DNA of 64,000 nucleotides from Paeniglutamicibacter quisquiliarum. GTDB taxonomy: Bacteria > Actinomycetota > Actinomycetes > Actinomycetales > Micrococcaceae. Where the stretch lies: positions 1 to 64,000 of the forward strand of contig NZ_JAHRED010000004.1 in assembly GCF_019084045.1 (NCBI RefSeq), read 5' to 3'. The notes below the pieces were generated by a model, which was given only the letters and a program-made list of their open reading frames with translations, searched no databases and had not been told where the DNA came from. The position numbers and the translations under genes are program-made. Position 1 is the stretch's first letter; the number at the start of each line of letters is the position of its first letter. This document shows positions 45,655-54,942 of this stretch, one piece after another.

Positions 45655-46737
45655 CTACATCTGCAGCAACAGGACTCCCGCGTAGCCGAGTCCGGCAATC
45701 AGTGCCCAGGAGCTCAGCGCCATAAGCAGGGAGGCACCCCTCGAGGCAAAGAGCTGGCGGATCCGCACCGCCGAGCCCAGGCCGAAGAGCGCGGCGGCCA
45801 GGACCACGTCCTGCACGATTGTCGCCACCTCCAGAACTTCCACCGGCACGTCGAAGATCGAGCGCACCGCCACCAACGCCACGAAGCCGATGATGAACAG
45901 CGGGACGATCGGTGGCAGCTTCAGCCCCTCTTCCCCGCCGTCCGCCCGGCCCTTGCGCCTGCCGATGATGCCTGCGGCGGCGACCATCGGGGCCAGCGTC
46001 AGCACGCGGGTGAGCTTGATGACGATGGCGATGGCCAGTGCCGAGGTTCCTGCGGTCTGCGCGGTGGCCACGACCTGTCCGACGTCGTGCACCGAGGCGC
46101 CGACCCATTGGCCGAAGGCCTCCGGGCCCAGGCCCAGCGGACCTGCGAGCAACGGCAGCACGGCAATGGCCAGCGTTCCGCACAGGGTCACCAGCGCCAC
46201 AGGGATCACGGTGTCTTCGTCCCGCGACCTGCGCACCGCGCTCATCGCGCCGATGGCCGAGGCGCCGCAAATGGAGAAGCCGGTGGCGACCAGCAGCGGC
46301 TGGTCCCCGGGAAGCCGGAACGCCTTGCCCAGCAGATAGGTCCCGCCGAAGGCCAGCAGCACGATCAGCACCACCACCCCGAAGGTCGCCCAGCCCAGCT
46401 CCAGCACGTCGACGATGCTCAGTTTCAGCCCCAGCAGCACGATGCCTGCGCGCATGAGTTTCTTCCCGGCGAATCCCAGCCCCTTCTTCCAGGGGCCTTC
46501 CACCAACCTGCCGGTCCCCGGGAGGTTGGCGGCCAGGATGCCCAGCACCACGGCCGTGGTCATCACCGGGATCGAGGGCACAAGCAGGTGGACCAGGAAG
46601 GACAGCGGGACCACCACGGCGCAGGCGGCCAATCCTGCCCAATGGCTAGAGATCCCGGCGCGGATGCGTCCGGAGGGCGCCGCGGAACCGGTCTCGACCG
46701 GGGGCTGCACGGCAGGCTCGTGTGTTTGATGCACCAT
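45655..46737 (-). CDS. YeiH-family putative sulfite/sulfate exporter
   Basis: 360 residues with about ten membrane helices. Family motifs include FSICGASAIGAMSAVRR and GASVHDVGQVVATAQTAG, typical of the YeiH (Cons_hypoth698) group annotated as sulfate exporters. In taurine dissimilation by Xsc, sulfite is released and must be oxidised or expelled; this carrier is the only candidate for that step in the window. ATG 46737 has AAGGAGCC upstream. The APC permease gene precedes it on the same strand, with a structured 123-base gap. Confidence 0.85.
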   Translation of the reverse strand: MVHQTHEPAVQPPVETGSAAPSGRIRAGISSHWAGLAACAVVVPLSFLVHLLVPSIPVMTTAVVLGILAANLPGTGRLVEGPWKKGLGFAGKKLMRAGIVLLGLKLSIVDVLELGWATFGVVVLIVLLAFGGTYLLGKAFRLPGDQPLLVATGFSICGASAIGAMSAVRRSRDEDTVIPVALVTLCGTLAIAVLPLLAGPLGLGPEAFGQWVGASVHDVGQVVATAQTAGTSALAIAIVIKLTRVLTLAPMVAAAGIIGRRKGRADGGEEGLKLPPIVPLFIIGFVALVAVRSIFDVPVEVLEVATIVQDVVLAAALFGLGSAVRIRQLFASRGASLLMALSSWALIAGLGYAGVLLLQM

Positions 46738-46766
46738 GAAGGTGGCTCCTTCGAAAATTTCCTTGC

Positions 46767-46822
46767 CGCGGTGCGGCCGCGGGCCCCGGGTTCCTGCCGC
46801 CGGGGAGTGCGGCCGCACCGCG
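46767..46822 (-). terminator. Large hairpin between the APC and YeiH-like genes
   Basis: CGCGGTGCGGCCGC (46767-46780) pairs exactly with GCGGCCGCACCGCG (46809-46822); the interior can pair again (CCCCGG with CCGGGG). It could partly terminate the upstream transcript and set a lower level for the exporter gene. There is no T-run. Confidence 0.5.
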
Positions 46823-46860
46823 CACAAGGTGTTGGGTACGGTTCCTATTCTGCCCTCTTG

Positions 46861-48417
46861 TCAGGCTCCCGGCGTCGCCGCCCGGCTCCCGGACTTGAGC
46901 TTGGTGCCGTCCGGGCGCGGGGCCCCGAGCACCAGGATGTCGACCTGCTCGTCGGACAGGGTCTTGTTGTGCCTGCGGCGCATCAGGAAGAACACGACGC
47001 CCAGCAGGGTCCAGACGGCCAGCGCCGTCATGGATTCCTTGCCCAGCATGCCCGGGGACCCGGGGACGAGCAGCAGCGCCATGAAGACCAGGGCGGTGAT
47101 GGCGCCCAGCGCACTGAGCACCTTCTTGGAGGTCGAGCGGGTGCCTTCGAGGTCTCCGGGGCGCTCGATGGAGTTGGTCGGGCGGAAGATCTTGAACGCG
47201 CACAGGCAGGTATAGAGGTAGGCGACCGTCACACCCACCGCGGACATGTCAACGACCCAGGTCAGTGCCGCGCGGCCGAACCACGGGCTGATCAGGCAGA
47301 CGGTTCCGACGAAGATAACGCCGACGTACGGGGTCTTGTACTTGGGGTGCAGGCGAGCGAACATCTTGGGGACCATCTGCGCCCGGCCCATTCCCAGCAG
47401 GATGCGGCTGGCGGAGACGTAGAAGCCGTTCAGGCCGGTGCTCACACCCATGGTGATGCCGATGGTCAGCAACAGCAGGCCGGACCCGCCCAGCACTCCT
47501 GTCAGCGCGTCCGCGGTGCCCCAGGCCGAATCGCCTGCCACGAGGGCCTCCCACGGGGCGGCCATGGCGACCGCGGCGATCATGGCCGCGTAGAGCAGTG
47601 CGGCGGCAAGCAGTGCCAGCACGATCAGCTTCATGGCCTTGGCCGGCGGGAAGTCGAATTCCTCGGCCGCCTGCGGCACGTTGTCGAACCCAATGAAGGC
47701 CCAGGGGGCGATCGCGACGATCGCGGCAATCGCCGCGACCGGGTTCACGCCCTCCGGGAAGGCAGGAACCGCGTTGGAGAAGACCACCTGCGGGCTGGCG
47801 ACGACGGCCACCAGGATGCAGGCCACCGCGACGAGCATGATGACGCAGGCAATGAACTGGATGCGGCCCGAAAGCGCAGTGCCTCGGATGTTCAGGTAGG
47901 CAAAGACCGCCAGCGCGGTCATGGAGATCAAGATCTCGACGATGTACACGTCCCAGCCGGCCACCGTGTAGAGGTAGCCCTGCTGCACGACGTCGGGCAT
48001 GAGCTTGCGGAAGAGCAGCGCCAGCGCCGAGGCGTTCAGCGCCACGATGCAGGTGTAGCCCAGGGTCAGGAACCAGCCGCAGAAGAAGGCGTGGGTGCGC
48101 CCAAAGCCGACCAGGGCGAAGGCGAGCTCGCCGCCGGAGACCGGGAACGACTTGATCAGGAAGCCGTAACTGACGGCGATCAACACCATCAGTGCGCCGC
48201 CGATCAGGAAACCGGAGATCGCTCCGAGCGGCCCTCCCATGGCCAGCCAGTCGGTGGGCAGGATGAAGGCGCCCCAGCCCACCGCGGAACCCAGGGCAAT
48301 GGCCCAGACCCAGTGGGCCTTGAGTGTTTTTTCCATGCGCTCGGGCTGGCCGCTGTCCGGACCTGGCGTTGCCGCTGCCATGGGCGTTACCACCGTCTTG
48401 TCTGTTGTGGCTTTCAT
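46861..48417 (-). CDS. APC-family permease of the taurine cluster
   Basis: 518 residues with about twelve helices. GSAVGWGAFILPTDWLAMGG is the helix-1 signature, FPVSGGELAFALVGFGRTHA the helix-3 loop and AFIGFDNVPQAAEEFDFPP the helix-6 element, as in the YjeH/EAT-like branch. It lies between pta and the exporter gene, 81 bases after pta. No TauABC or TRAP importer is present, so this is the best candidate for taurine or sulfonate uptake; that is inference from position. ATG 48417 with GAGG upstream is preferred over the in-frame ATG at 48453. Confidence 0.85.
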   Translation of the reverse strand: MKATTDKTVVTPMAAATPGPDSGQPERMEKTLKAHWVWAIALGSAVGWGAFILPTDWLAMGGPLGAISGFLIGGALMVLIAVSYGFLIKSFPVSGGELAFALVGFGRTHAFFCGWFLTLGYTCIVALNASALALLFRKLMPDVVQQGYLYTVAGWDVYIVEILISMTALAVFAYLNIRGTALSGRIQFIACVIMLVAVACILVAVVASPQVVFSNAVPAFPEGVNPVAAIAAIVAIAPWAFIGFDNVPQAAEEFDFPPAKAMKLIVLALLAAALLYAAMIAAVAMAAPWEALVAGDSAWGTADALTGVLGGSGLLLLTIGITMGVSTGLNGFYVSASRILLGMGRAQMVPKMFARLHPKYKTPYVGVIFVGTVCLISPWFGRAALTWVVDMSAVGVTVAYLYTCLCAFKIFRPTNSIERPGDLEGTRSTSKKVLSALGAITALVFMALLLVPGSPGMLGKESMTALAVWTLLGVVFFLMRRRHNKTLSDEQVDILVLGAPRPDGTKLKSGSRAATPGA

Positions 48418-48498
48418 TTTAACCTCGTTCTCGGGTGGTGGCGGCGATGCCACCGCTTGCGAAGACCTGTCACCCCGGAAGGGGGGCGGACCGGTGGG

Positions 48499-49512
48499 TC
48501 AAGATTTTTGGGACTGCATCATGCTGATGAGTGAAACGTTGACGATGTCCGCGACGCTTGCGCCGCGGGACAGGTCGTTGACCGGGGCGGCCAGCCCCTG
48601 CAGGATCGGTCCGTAGGCCTGGGCGCCGCCGAGCCTCTGGGTGATCTTGTACCCGATGTTTCCGGCCGCCAGGTTGGGAAAGATGAAGACGTTTGCGTGT
48701 CCGGCCACCGTTGAGCCCGGGGCCTTGGATGCGGCAACCGATTCCAACAGGGCGGCGTCGAATTGCAGTTCCCCGTCGATGCTCAGCGTCGGCTCGGCCG
48801 CCCGGACCAGGGCGGTTGCCGCGCGGACCGTGGAAATGGTTTCGTGCTCCGCGGACCCGGCGGTGGAAAAGGAGAGCATGGCGACCGCCGGGTCCTCGCC
48901 GGTGAGGATCCCGAAGGTCCGTGCCGTGGCGCGGGCGATGTCCGCCAGTTGCCCGGCGTCGGGGGTCGGGATGACGGCGCAGTCACCGTATCCCACATAG
49001 CGCCCGTCGGCCAGCCGCATCAGGAAGGAGGAGGAGATGGTGCCGTTGCCCGCGTCCGTGCCCACCACGCGCAGTGCCGCACGCAGCACGTCGGCGGTGG
49101 GGCGGGTGGCCCCGGCGACGGCGGCCGCGGCCAGTCCCGCCGGGACCGCCGCGACCGCCAGGAACAGCGGGTCCTCCATCCACCCGGCGGTCTTGGCGGG
49201 GCCGAGGCCCGCGACCCTGGCCGCCAGGTGGGCCCCGGCGGCGCCCTCGCGCAGTTCGGCCACGTCCATGACCGTGGTCGCACCGGTGAGCGTGAGGCCC
49301 TCCCGGACCGCCATCACCTTGATGCGCTCGTGCCCGCCGACCAGGATGGCGGGCACGCCGATCTCGTTCAGCACGCCGGCGGCGGCGATGGCCCGCGGAT
49401 CATGCCCATCGGCAAGGATGACAGGTCCGCGGGAGCCGGCGGCGGGGCCGGCCAGGAATCGGGCCAGGATGTTTTCGTCGACGCCCGCGGGTCTCACCGT
49501 TGCAATGGCCAT
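48499..49512 (-). CDS. pta: Phosphate acetyltransferase
   Basis: 337 residues, the length of the catalytic Pta domain without regulatory extensions. The C-terminal PTA_PTB motifs are present: ELQFDAALLESVAASKAPGS, VFIFPNLAAGNIGYKITQRL and AYGPILQGLAAPVNDLSRG with the acetyl-phosphate and CoA site residues. It converts the acetyl phosphate made by Xsc to acetyl-CoA. It starts 22 bases after the tpa stop with GGAGGAAAC before ATG 49512, so tpa and pta form one operon. Confidence 0.95.
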   Translation of the reverse strand: MAIATVRPAGVDENILARFLAGPAAGSRGPVILADGHDPRAIAAAGVLNEIGVPAILVGGHERIKVMAVREGLTLTGATTVMDVAELREGAAGAHLAARVAGLGPAKTAGWMEDPLFLAVAAVPAGLAAAAVAGATRPTADVLRAALRVVGTDAGNGTISSSFLMRLADGRYVGYGDCAVIPTPDAGQLADIARATARTFGILTGEDPAVAMLSFSTAGSAEHETISTVRAATALVRAAEPTLSIDGELQFDAALLESVAASKAPGSTVAGHANVFIFPNLAAGNIGYKITQRLGGAQAYGPILQGLAAPVNDLSRGASVADIVNVSLISMMQSQKS

Positions 49513-49534
49513 GGGACGGTTTCCTCCCCGGATC

Positions 49535-50929
49535 CTAGACCGCGGCCAAGGTGACGGCTGGCGACTTGAGGTAGCTGTCGGCGGCGCCCATCACGTGGTC
49601 GACCTTCTCCAGCAGGTCGTCCAGCACGTCCTGGTCCGCGACCAGCGGCGGGGAAAGCACCAGCATGGTGGCGCCGCGGTTGTCCGGGCGGGTGATCAGG
49701 TTGACCTCGCGCATGGCCTTGGGCATGACCCGGGTCAGCAGGTCCTTGGATTCCTCGGCTGTGAGTTCGCGCCCGGTTTCCCGGTTTCCGGTGAGCTCGA
49801 TGGCGTAGAAGAACCCCGTCCCGCGATATTCCTTGATGCTGGTGTGCGCCGAGACGATCTTGTCCAGGCCGTTCTGGAAGTACGGTTCCAGGCTCCGGAC
49901 GTTGCCGACGACATCCTCTTCCTTGAGCGCCGTCATGTTGGCCACCGCCACCGCGGTGGAGACCGGGTGGCCTCCCCAGGTGGCGCCGTGGGTGAACATG
50001 CCGGCCAGCGGCGAGGCAAGCATGGCGTCGGCCAGCGGCTTGCGGATGATGACCCCGCCCAGCGGCGCGTAGCCGGAGGTGGAGCCCTTGGCAAAGGTGA
50101 TCAGGTCCGGGACCACGCCGTACTTGATGCTGCCGAACCACTCGCCGAGGCGGCCGAAGCCGGTGATGACCTCGTCGGCAACGAGCAGGATGCCGTGCTC
50201 GTCGCAAATGGAGCGCAGTTCCTGCCAATAGCCTGCCGGCGGGACCAGCGCGCCGCGGGAGTTCTGCACCGGCTCGGCGAAGAGCGCGGCGATGGTGTGG
50301 GCGCCTTCGCGGGCGATCACCTCGCGGATGGCCTGGATGGAGGGCAGGTCCGCGGCGGAGCCGCCCTCGGGGACGACCTCGCCGAGGGTGTTGGGAACGT
50401 GGAAGACTCCTGGCATCAGGGTGCCGAAGGCCTCCTTGTAGGCGGGGATCCCGGTGACGGCCAGGGCTCCGAGGGTGGTGCCGTGGTAGGCCATGTTGCG
50501 GGCGATGATCTTGGTGCGCTCGGGTTCGCCCTGGCCGCGGTGGTACTGGCGGGCGAACTTGATGGCCGACTCGACGGCCTCGGATCCGGAGTTCACGAAG
50601 AACACGACGTCGAGGTCGCCCGGGGCCAGCCCTGCGATGAGCGTGGCGGCGTCGACCGCGGCCGGGTGGGCCGAACCCCAGTTGGTCCAGTAGGCCAGAC
50701 GCGACATCTGCTCGTACGCGGCCTTCGGGATGTCCTGCCGGCCGTGGCCGATGTTGGCGCAGAAGAGCCCGGCCAGCCCGTCGAGGAACTTGTTGCCGTC
50801 CTCGTCGAAGAGGTAGCTTCCCTCGCCCCGGGTGATGATCGGCAGGTTCGGGTCGTTCCACACCTGGCCTGCGGTGAAGTGCGGGTAGAGATGCCGCTGT
50901 GCACGATTGCGGATATCTGAGTTGGTCAC
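49535..50929 (-). CDS. tpa: Taurine-pyruvate aminotransferase
   Basis: 464-residue class III PLP aminotransferase. VNSGSEAVESAIKFARQYH and ADEVITGFGRLGEWFG are family motifs, and TFAKGSTSGYAPLGG holds the PLP lysine (about K281). Features such as SRLAYWTNWGSAHPAA fit Tpa, and the context with pta, alr and xsc supports taurine plus pyruvate giving sulfoacetaldehyde plus L-alanine. A related omega-aminotransferase activity cannot be excluded by sequence alone. GGAGGGG precedes the GTG start. Confidence 0.9.
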   Translation of the reverse strand: MTNSDIRNRAQRHLYPHFTAGQVWNDPNLPIITRGEGSYLFDEDGNKFLDGLAGLFCANIGHGRQDIPKAAYEQMSRLAYWTNWGSAHPAAVDAATLIAGLAPGDLDVVFFVNSGSEAVESAIKFARQYHRGQGEPERTKIIARNMAYHGTTLGALAVTGIPAYKEAFGTLMPGVFHVPNTLGEVVPEGGSAADLPSIQAIREVIAREGAHTIAALFAEPVQNSRGALVPPAGYWQELRSICDEHGILLVADEVITGFGRLGEWFGSIKYGVVPDLITFAKGSTSGYAPLGGVIIRKPLADAMLASPLAGMFTHGATWGGHPVSTAVAVANMTALKEEDVVGNVRSLEPYFQNGLDKIVSAHTSIKEYRGTGFFYAIELTGNRETGRELTAEESKDLLTRVMPKAMREVNLITRPDNRGATMLVLSPPLVADQDVLDDLLEKVDHVMGAADSYLKSPAVTLAAV

Positions 50930-51094
50930 GAGACCCCTCCATTCAAAGTTTTCCTGTCAGGGCCCCGGGTGTCTTCTCGACCCGGGGATCCCCGCACCAT
51001 CCGACGATGCGGTGTGGTGTGTATCACTCTGCCCTTGTGCTGGGCCCTTTCCCAGACCCAAATTGGCGTCACTTTCTAGGTACCAGATGCGCCC

Positions 51095-52276
51095 CTACAC
51101 GTAGATCCGCGGCACTCTGGTCCCCACGCGCGTCAGCACCTCGTAGGGAATGGTCCCGGAGGCCTGTGCCCACTGCTCGACATGCGGCTCCCCGGCGTCC
51201 CCGGGGCCGAAGAGCAACGCGGCGTCGCCGGGCGCGACGTCGTCGTCGGCCACGTCGATGACGAACTGGTCCATGCAGACCCGGCCCAGCACCCGGTAGC
51301 GCCCGGCCCCGACCTGGACGGGGCCGGCGGAGCTTGCGCTGCGGAAGACCCCGTCGGCATAGCCCAGCGGGACGACCGCCAGCGTCGTCTCGCGCTGCGT
51401 GGATTCGGTGTGCCCGTAGGAGATCCCGGCATCGGCCGGGGCGCGCTTGGTCTGCACCACCGCAGCGCCCAGGGTCATGGCCGGGCGCAGCGCCGGGCAG
51501 GTGCCGCGCTCCGAAACCGGCAGCGGGTTCACCCCGTAGACGGCGATGCCGGTCCTGACCATGTCGAAGTGGGCCTCCGGGGTCGCGAGCGTGGCGGCGG
51601 AGTTGGCGATGTGGCACAGCCCCGGGTCCAGCCCGAGGGACCGCGCCGCGTCGATGGCCTGCCTGAAGACCCGCAGCTGCGCCGCCACCGAGGGGTGTCC
51701 GGGCTCGTCGGCGCAGGCCAGGTGGGACCAGATGCCCGCCACCCGGATCCGGCCGGCGGCCTCCAGCTCCCGGGCCGCGGTGCACAGCGCGGGCCAGTCC
51801 CCGATGGTGGCCCCGCCGCGCCACATGCCGGTGTCGATCTTCAGGTGGATCCGGGCCGCCGCCCCGGCGTCCTGCGCGGCGGCGGCGATCTCCCGCAGCT
51901 GCGCCACCGAATACGCGGCAAGCTCGATGTCCTCGGCGATGGCCCGGGCATAGGGGGCGCCGGGGGCGGCCAGCCAGGAAAAGAGCGGGGCGCTGATTCC
52001 CGCGGCGCGCAGCGCGAAGGCTTCCTCGAGCACCGCGGTGCCGAGGTAGTCCGCTCCCCCGGCCAGGGCCGCGCGGGCAGCGGGCACGATGCCGTGGCCG
52101 TAGCCGTCGGCCTTGAGCACCGCCAGCAGCCTGGCGCCGTCGGCGACCTTGCGCAGCGCCCGCACGTTGGCGGAGATGGCAGCGGTTTCAATGTAGGCGG
52201 CCCGTTGCGGCACCGTCCCGGGTGCGGCCAGCGGGCCCGGTGCGTGGTTGTTTTCGAGCGTGCCGGAGAGATTCAT
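51095..52276 (-). CDS. alr: Alanine racemase
   Basis: 393 residues. LLAVLKADGYGHG near residue 50 carries the PLP lysine, and GISYGHTEST holds the second catalytic tyrosine of Alr. It interconverts L- and D-alanine. Placed upstream of tpa on the same strand, 165 bases away, it most likely serves taurine catabolism by making D-alanine from the L-alanine released by Tpa, for oxidation by DadA; a housekeeping wall-synthesis role is also possible. AAGGAAG precedes ATG 52276. Confidence 0.93.
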   Translation of the reverse strand: MNLSGTLENNHAPGPLAAPGTVPQRAAYIETAAISANVRALRKVADGARLLAVLKADGYGHGIVPAARAALAGGADYLGTAVLEEAFALRAAGISAPLFSWLAAPGAPYARAIAEDIELAAYSVAQLREIAAAAQDAGAAARIHLKIDTGMWRGGATIGDWPALCTAARELEAAGRIRVAGIWSHLACADEPGHPSVAAQLRVFRQAIDAARSLGLDPGLCHIANSAATLATPEAHFDMVRTGIAVYGVNPLPVSERGTCPALRPAMTLGAAVVQTKRAPADAGISYGHTESTQRETTLAVVPLGYADGVFRSASSAGPVQVGAGRYRVLGRVCMDQFVIDVADDDVAPGDAALLFGPGDAGEPHVEQWAQASGTIPYEVLTRVGTRVPRIYV

Positions 52277-52418
52277 GGCGACTTCCTTGTCGTGGGGATG
52301 GGTGCGCGCGGCGAGGTGCCCGCGTTAGGTTCTACTGTTGTGCAGGGACGCTGCGGGGCACAGATCCAGATCGGGTGGGGTTCAATGGGTCCACCGGCCG
52401 GGCTGGAGGGGGACGGCG

Positions 52419-53954
52419 CTAGCCGGCGAGCCTGGCGATGACGCGGCCCAGCTCCTTGATGCCCGGGCGGATGGCCTCGAGCTTGATGGCGGCAAAGCCC
52501 AGGCGGAAGTGGTTGCGGTTGGCGCCGGGGTCATCGAAGAAGACGTCCCCGCGCTCGATGACGACCCCGGCCTCCAGCGCCCGGGCCGCCAACTGCACGC
52601 AGTCCAGGTCCGCGGGTCCGGTGATCCAGATGCTGACCCCGCCCGGGGGCGCCACGACCTTCCAGGGCACGAATTCCTCCAGCGCCTCGGTGAGCACCTG
52701 CCACTTGCGCTGCAGTTGGGTGCGGCGCCGCGAGATCGTGCGGTGGTACTGGCCCGATTCGATCAGCAGCGCCATGGCGCGCTGCGGATGGCCGGGGATG
52801 TGCCGGATCTTGTAGCGCCGCTGGTTGCGCAACTCGGTGATCAGCTCCGCCTCCGCGACCAGGTAGCCCATGCGCAGCCCGGGGGCCAGGAACTTGGTGA
52901 AGGACCCCAGGTAGATCACGTGCCCGGAGTTCGGCAGGGCCTTCAGCGCCGGGGTGGGCTTGCCGCGGTAGCGGAACTCGGAATCGTAGTCGTCCTCGAT
53001 GACCAGTGCGCCGGCCTCGCGGGTCCCGGCCAGGATCTGCTGGCGCCGGCTGCCCGAGAGGGTGACGTTGGTGGGGCTGTGGTGGCTGGGCGTGAGGTAG
53101 AGCAGGTCCAGGTCCCCGAACCGCTCCGGAGGCACCAGCCCGTGGTCGTCAACCGCCAGCGGACGCAGCGTGGCCCCGGTGCGCGCGAAGGTGTGCCGGG
53201 CATCGACGTACCCCGGGTTCTCGACCCCGACCACGGTGTCGCGGCCCATCATGGTCTGCGCCAACAGGTCCAGGCCCTGCTGGGAACCGGCGGTGATCAG
53301 GATGTTTTCCGGCCCCGCCTGGATGCCGCGGGCCGGCAGGACCCGCTTGCACAGCACCTCGACCAGGTACGGGTCGTCCTCGTCCACCGAGTCGCGCAGC
53401 GAATAGAACAGGTGCGGTGGATCCAGGGCGTCGCGCAGCGCCCGCGACCAGGCCAGGCGCGGGAAATCGCGCTCGTCGACCTGCCCTGCCACAAACGGGT
53501 AGGGGTAGGTGGACCAGTTGCGGACCTTGGTGATCTCGGGCATGCCGGCGTCCTCGCGCGGGCGGATGTGCCGGGACCAGTCGACGGACGTCCCCTCGGC
53601 CGTGGCGGCGGCGCCGTCGAGTGCGCGGTTGTGCAGCATCCGGGTGTTGATGAAGTAGCCGCGCCGCGAGCGGGACTCGATCATGCCCGAGGCGAGCAGT
53701 TCCTGGTACGCGGAGTTGACGGTGTTGCGCGAGAGCCCCAGTTCGCGGGCCATCTCGCGCGAGGAGGGCAGCGGCTGCTCGGGCACCAGGGTGCCGACGA
53801 GGATCTGGTGCTCCAGCGCCTGCCGCAGCTGCCGGTAGAGCGGTTCGCCGGACTCCGTGGAGACCGCAATGGGCGCCCGCACCCCGTCGCGCGCTTCCGG
53901 CCGAGGCCGCCGGGTTTCCCGGTTCGCGGGGGGCCGGGCCCTAGACGTGCCCAT
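52419..53954 (-). CDS. MocR/TauR-like regulator (GntR HTH plus aminotransferase domain)
   Basis: 511 residues. The GntR winged helix (GEPLYRQLRQALEHQIL, LPSSREMARELGLSRNTVN) is followed by a fold-type I aminotransferase-like domain with YLGSFTKFLAPGLRMGYLV, where K354 should bind PLP. TauR and PdxR belong to this group; TauR activates taurine genes. It lies 142 bases upstream of alr, so alr-tpa-pta is a plausible target. ATG 53954 overlaps the end of the UspA gene by 14 bases, indicating co-translation. The frame remains open upstream, but that part is UspA antisense-frame sequence. Confidence 0.9.
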   Translation of the reverse strand: MGTSRARPPANRETRRPRPEARDGVRAPIAVSTESGEPLYRQLRQALEHQILVGTLVPEQPLPSSREMARELGLSRNTVNSAYQELLASGMIESRSRRGYFINTRMLHNRALDGAAATAEGTSVDWSRHIRPREDAGMPEITKVRNWSTYPYPFVAGQVDERDFPRLAWSRALRDALDPPHLFYSLRDSVDEDDPYLVEVLCKRVLPARGIQAGPENILITAGSQQGLDLLAQTMMGRDTVVGVENPGYVDARHTFARTGATLRPLAVDDHGLVPPERFGDLDLLYLTPSHHSPTNVTLSGSRRQQILAGTREAGALVIEDDYDSEFRYRGKPTPALKALPNSGHVIYLGSFTKFLAPGLRMGYLVAEAELITELRNQRRYKIRHIPGHPQRAMALLIESGQYHRTISRRRTQLQRKWQVLTEALEEFVPWKVVAPPGGVSIWITGPADLDCVQLAARALEAGVVIERGDVFFDDPGANRNHFRLGFAAIKLEAIRPGIKELGRVIARLAG

Positions 53955-54837
53955 GGTTGGCGCCCGCCGGGACCTGGATATGGAAGCGCGGGACGACCAC
54001 GATGGGCACCGGCAGGGCGCGCAGCATCTTGTTCGCGGTGGATCCCAGGAAGATCCGGCTCCGCTCCGCCAGCCGGCTGGAGCCAAGCAGGACGATCTCG
54101 GACTCGTCCCAGTCGAGGGCGTCGACGGCGGCTTCGGTCGAGCGGCCCTGGGCGACGTCGGCGGTGACGATCGTCCGGTTCCGCACGCCCGCGACGGCCG
54201 TCTCCAGTGTTTGCCGGGCGTGGGCGCGCGCCGCCTCGATGCGGTCGCCGTGGTGCTTCTCGCCGTCCATGGCCACCAGGGAGACCAGCCGCAGCGGAAC
54301 GTGGCGGATGGCGGCGGAATCCACTGCTGCCTCCAGCACCGAATCCGCCCCGGCGCGGGTGCCCAGGGCACAGGTGATGCGGGTGATTTCCCGGGGCGGG
54401 AGGTAGCCCGAGGGCGCCAAGGCCACCGGAACCGGCGAGGAATGCAGCAGGGCGTTGGCCACGGAGCCCACGGTGAACCGGCGCAGCGGCCCGGTGCTGG
54501 CGGCACCCACCACCACCAGGTCCGCCTTGAACGCTGCCACCGCCTCGAGCAGGCCCTCGGCCATCGAGGCGGCAAAGCGGATGTGGGTCCGCGCCACCAT
54601 GCTGGAGGGCACGAGCGCCAACGCCCGGTCCATCCATTTTTGGGCGGCCTGCTGGAGAAACTCCTGGTACACGCGCTCGTTGCGGGTGACGGCCTGGGCA
54701 GGCGGGACGCCGGGGATGATGTGGACCAGCTCGATCTCGGCGCCCAGGGGTGCGGCCAAGGACCGGGAGAGCGCCAGGGCCAGCGAGATGGCCTCGCGGC
54801 CGCGCTTGTCCTCGGTGCATCCAACGACATACCTCAT
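53941..54837 (-). CDS. Tandem universal stress protein
   Basis: 298 residues with two UspA domains. The first carries LVVVGAASTGPLRRFTVGSV and the second IVLLGSSRLAERSRIFLGST, each a version of the G2xG9G(S/T) ATP-binding motif, the first nearer consensus. It overlaps the MocR-type gene by 14 bases and is thus part of the same transcript, an unusual pairing of stress protein and regulator. AAAGGGGGA precedes ATG 54837. Partner and role are unknown. Confidence 0.88.
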   Translation of the reverse strand: MRYVVGCTEDKRGREAISLALALSRSLAAPLGAEIELVHIIPGVPPAQAVTRNERVYQEFLQQAAQKWMDRALALVPSSMVARTHIRFAASMAEGLLEAVAAFKADLVVVGAASTGPLRRFTVGSVANALLHSSPVPVALAPSGYLPPREITRITCALGTRAGADSVLEAAVDSAAIRHVPLRLVSLVAMDGEKHHGDRIEAARAHARQTLETAVAGVRNRTIVTADVAQGRSTEAAVDALDWDESEIVLLGSSRLAERSRIFLGSTANKMLRALPVPIVVVPRFHIQVPAGANHGHV

Positions 54838-54942
54838 GGCGTGGGTTCCCCCTTTACTGGGAGTCGGTGCGGGATGTTCACCTCATGACTACCAGTTCGC
54901 GCGGCGGGGGCAGAAAGAATGACGCCCCTGTGACGCGGCACA

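Noticed and set aside
53955-54830. N-terminal extension of the MocR-type protein
   Set aside because: This part is an alternative frame of the UspA gene; the GntR domain is complete from 53954.
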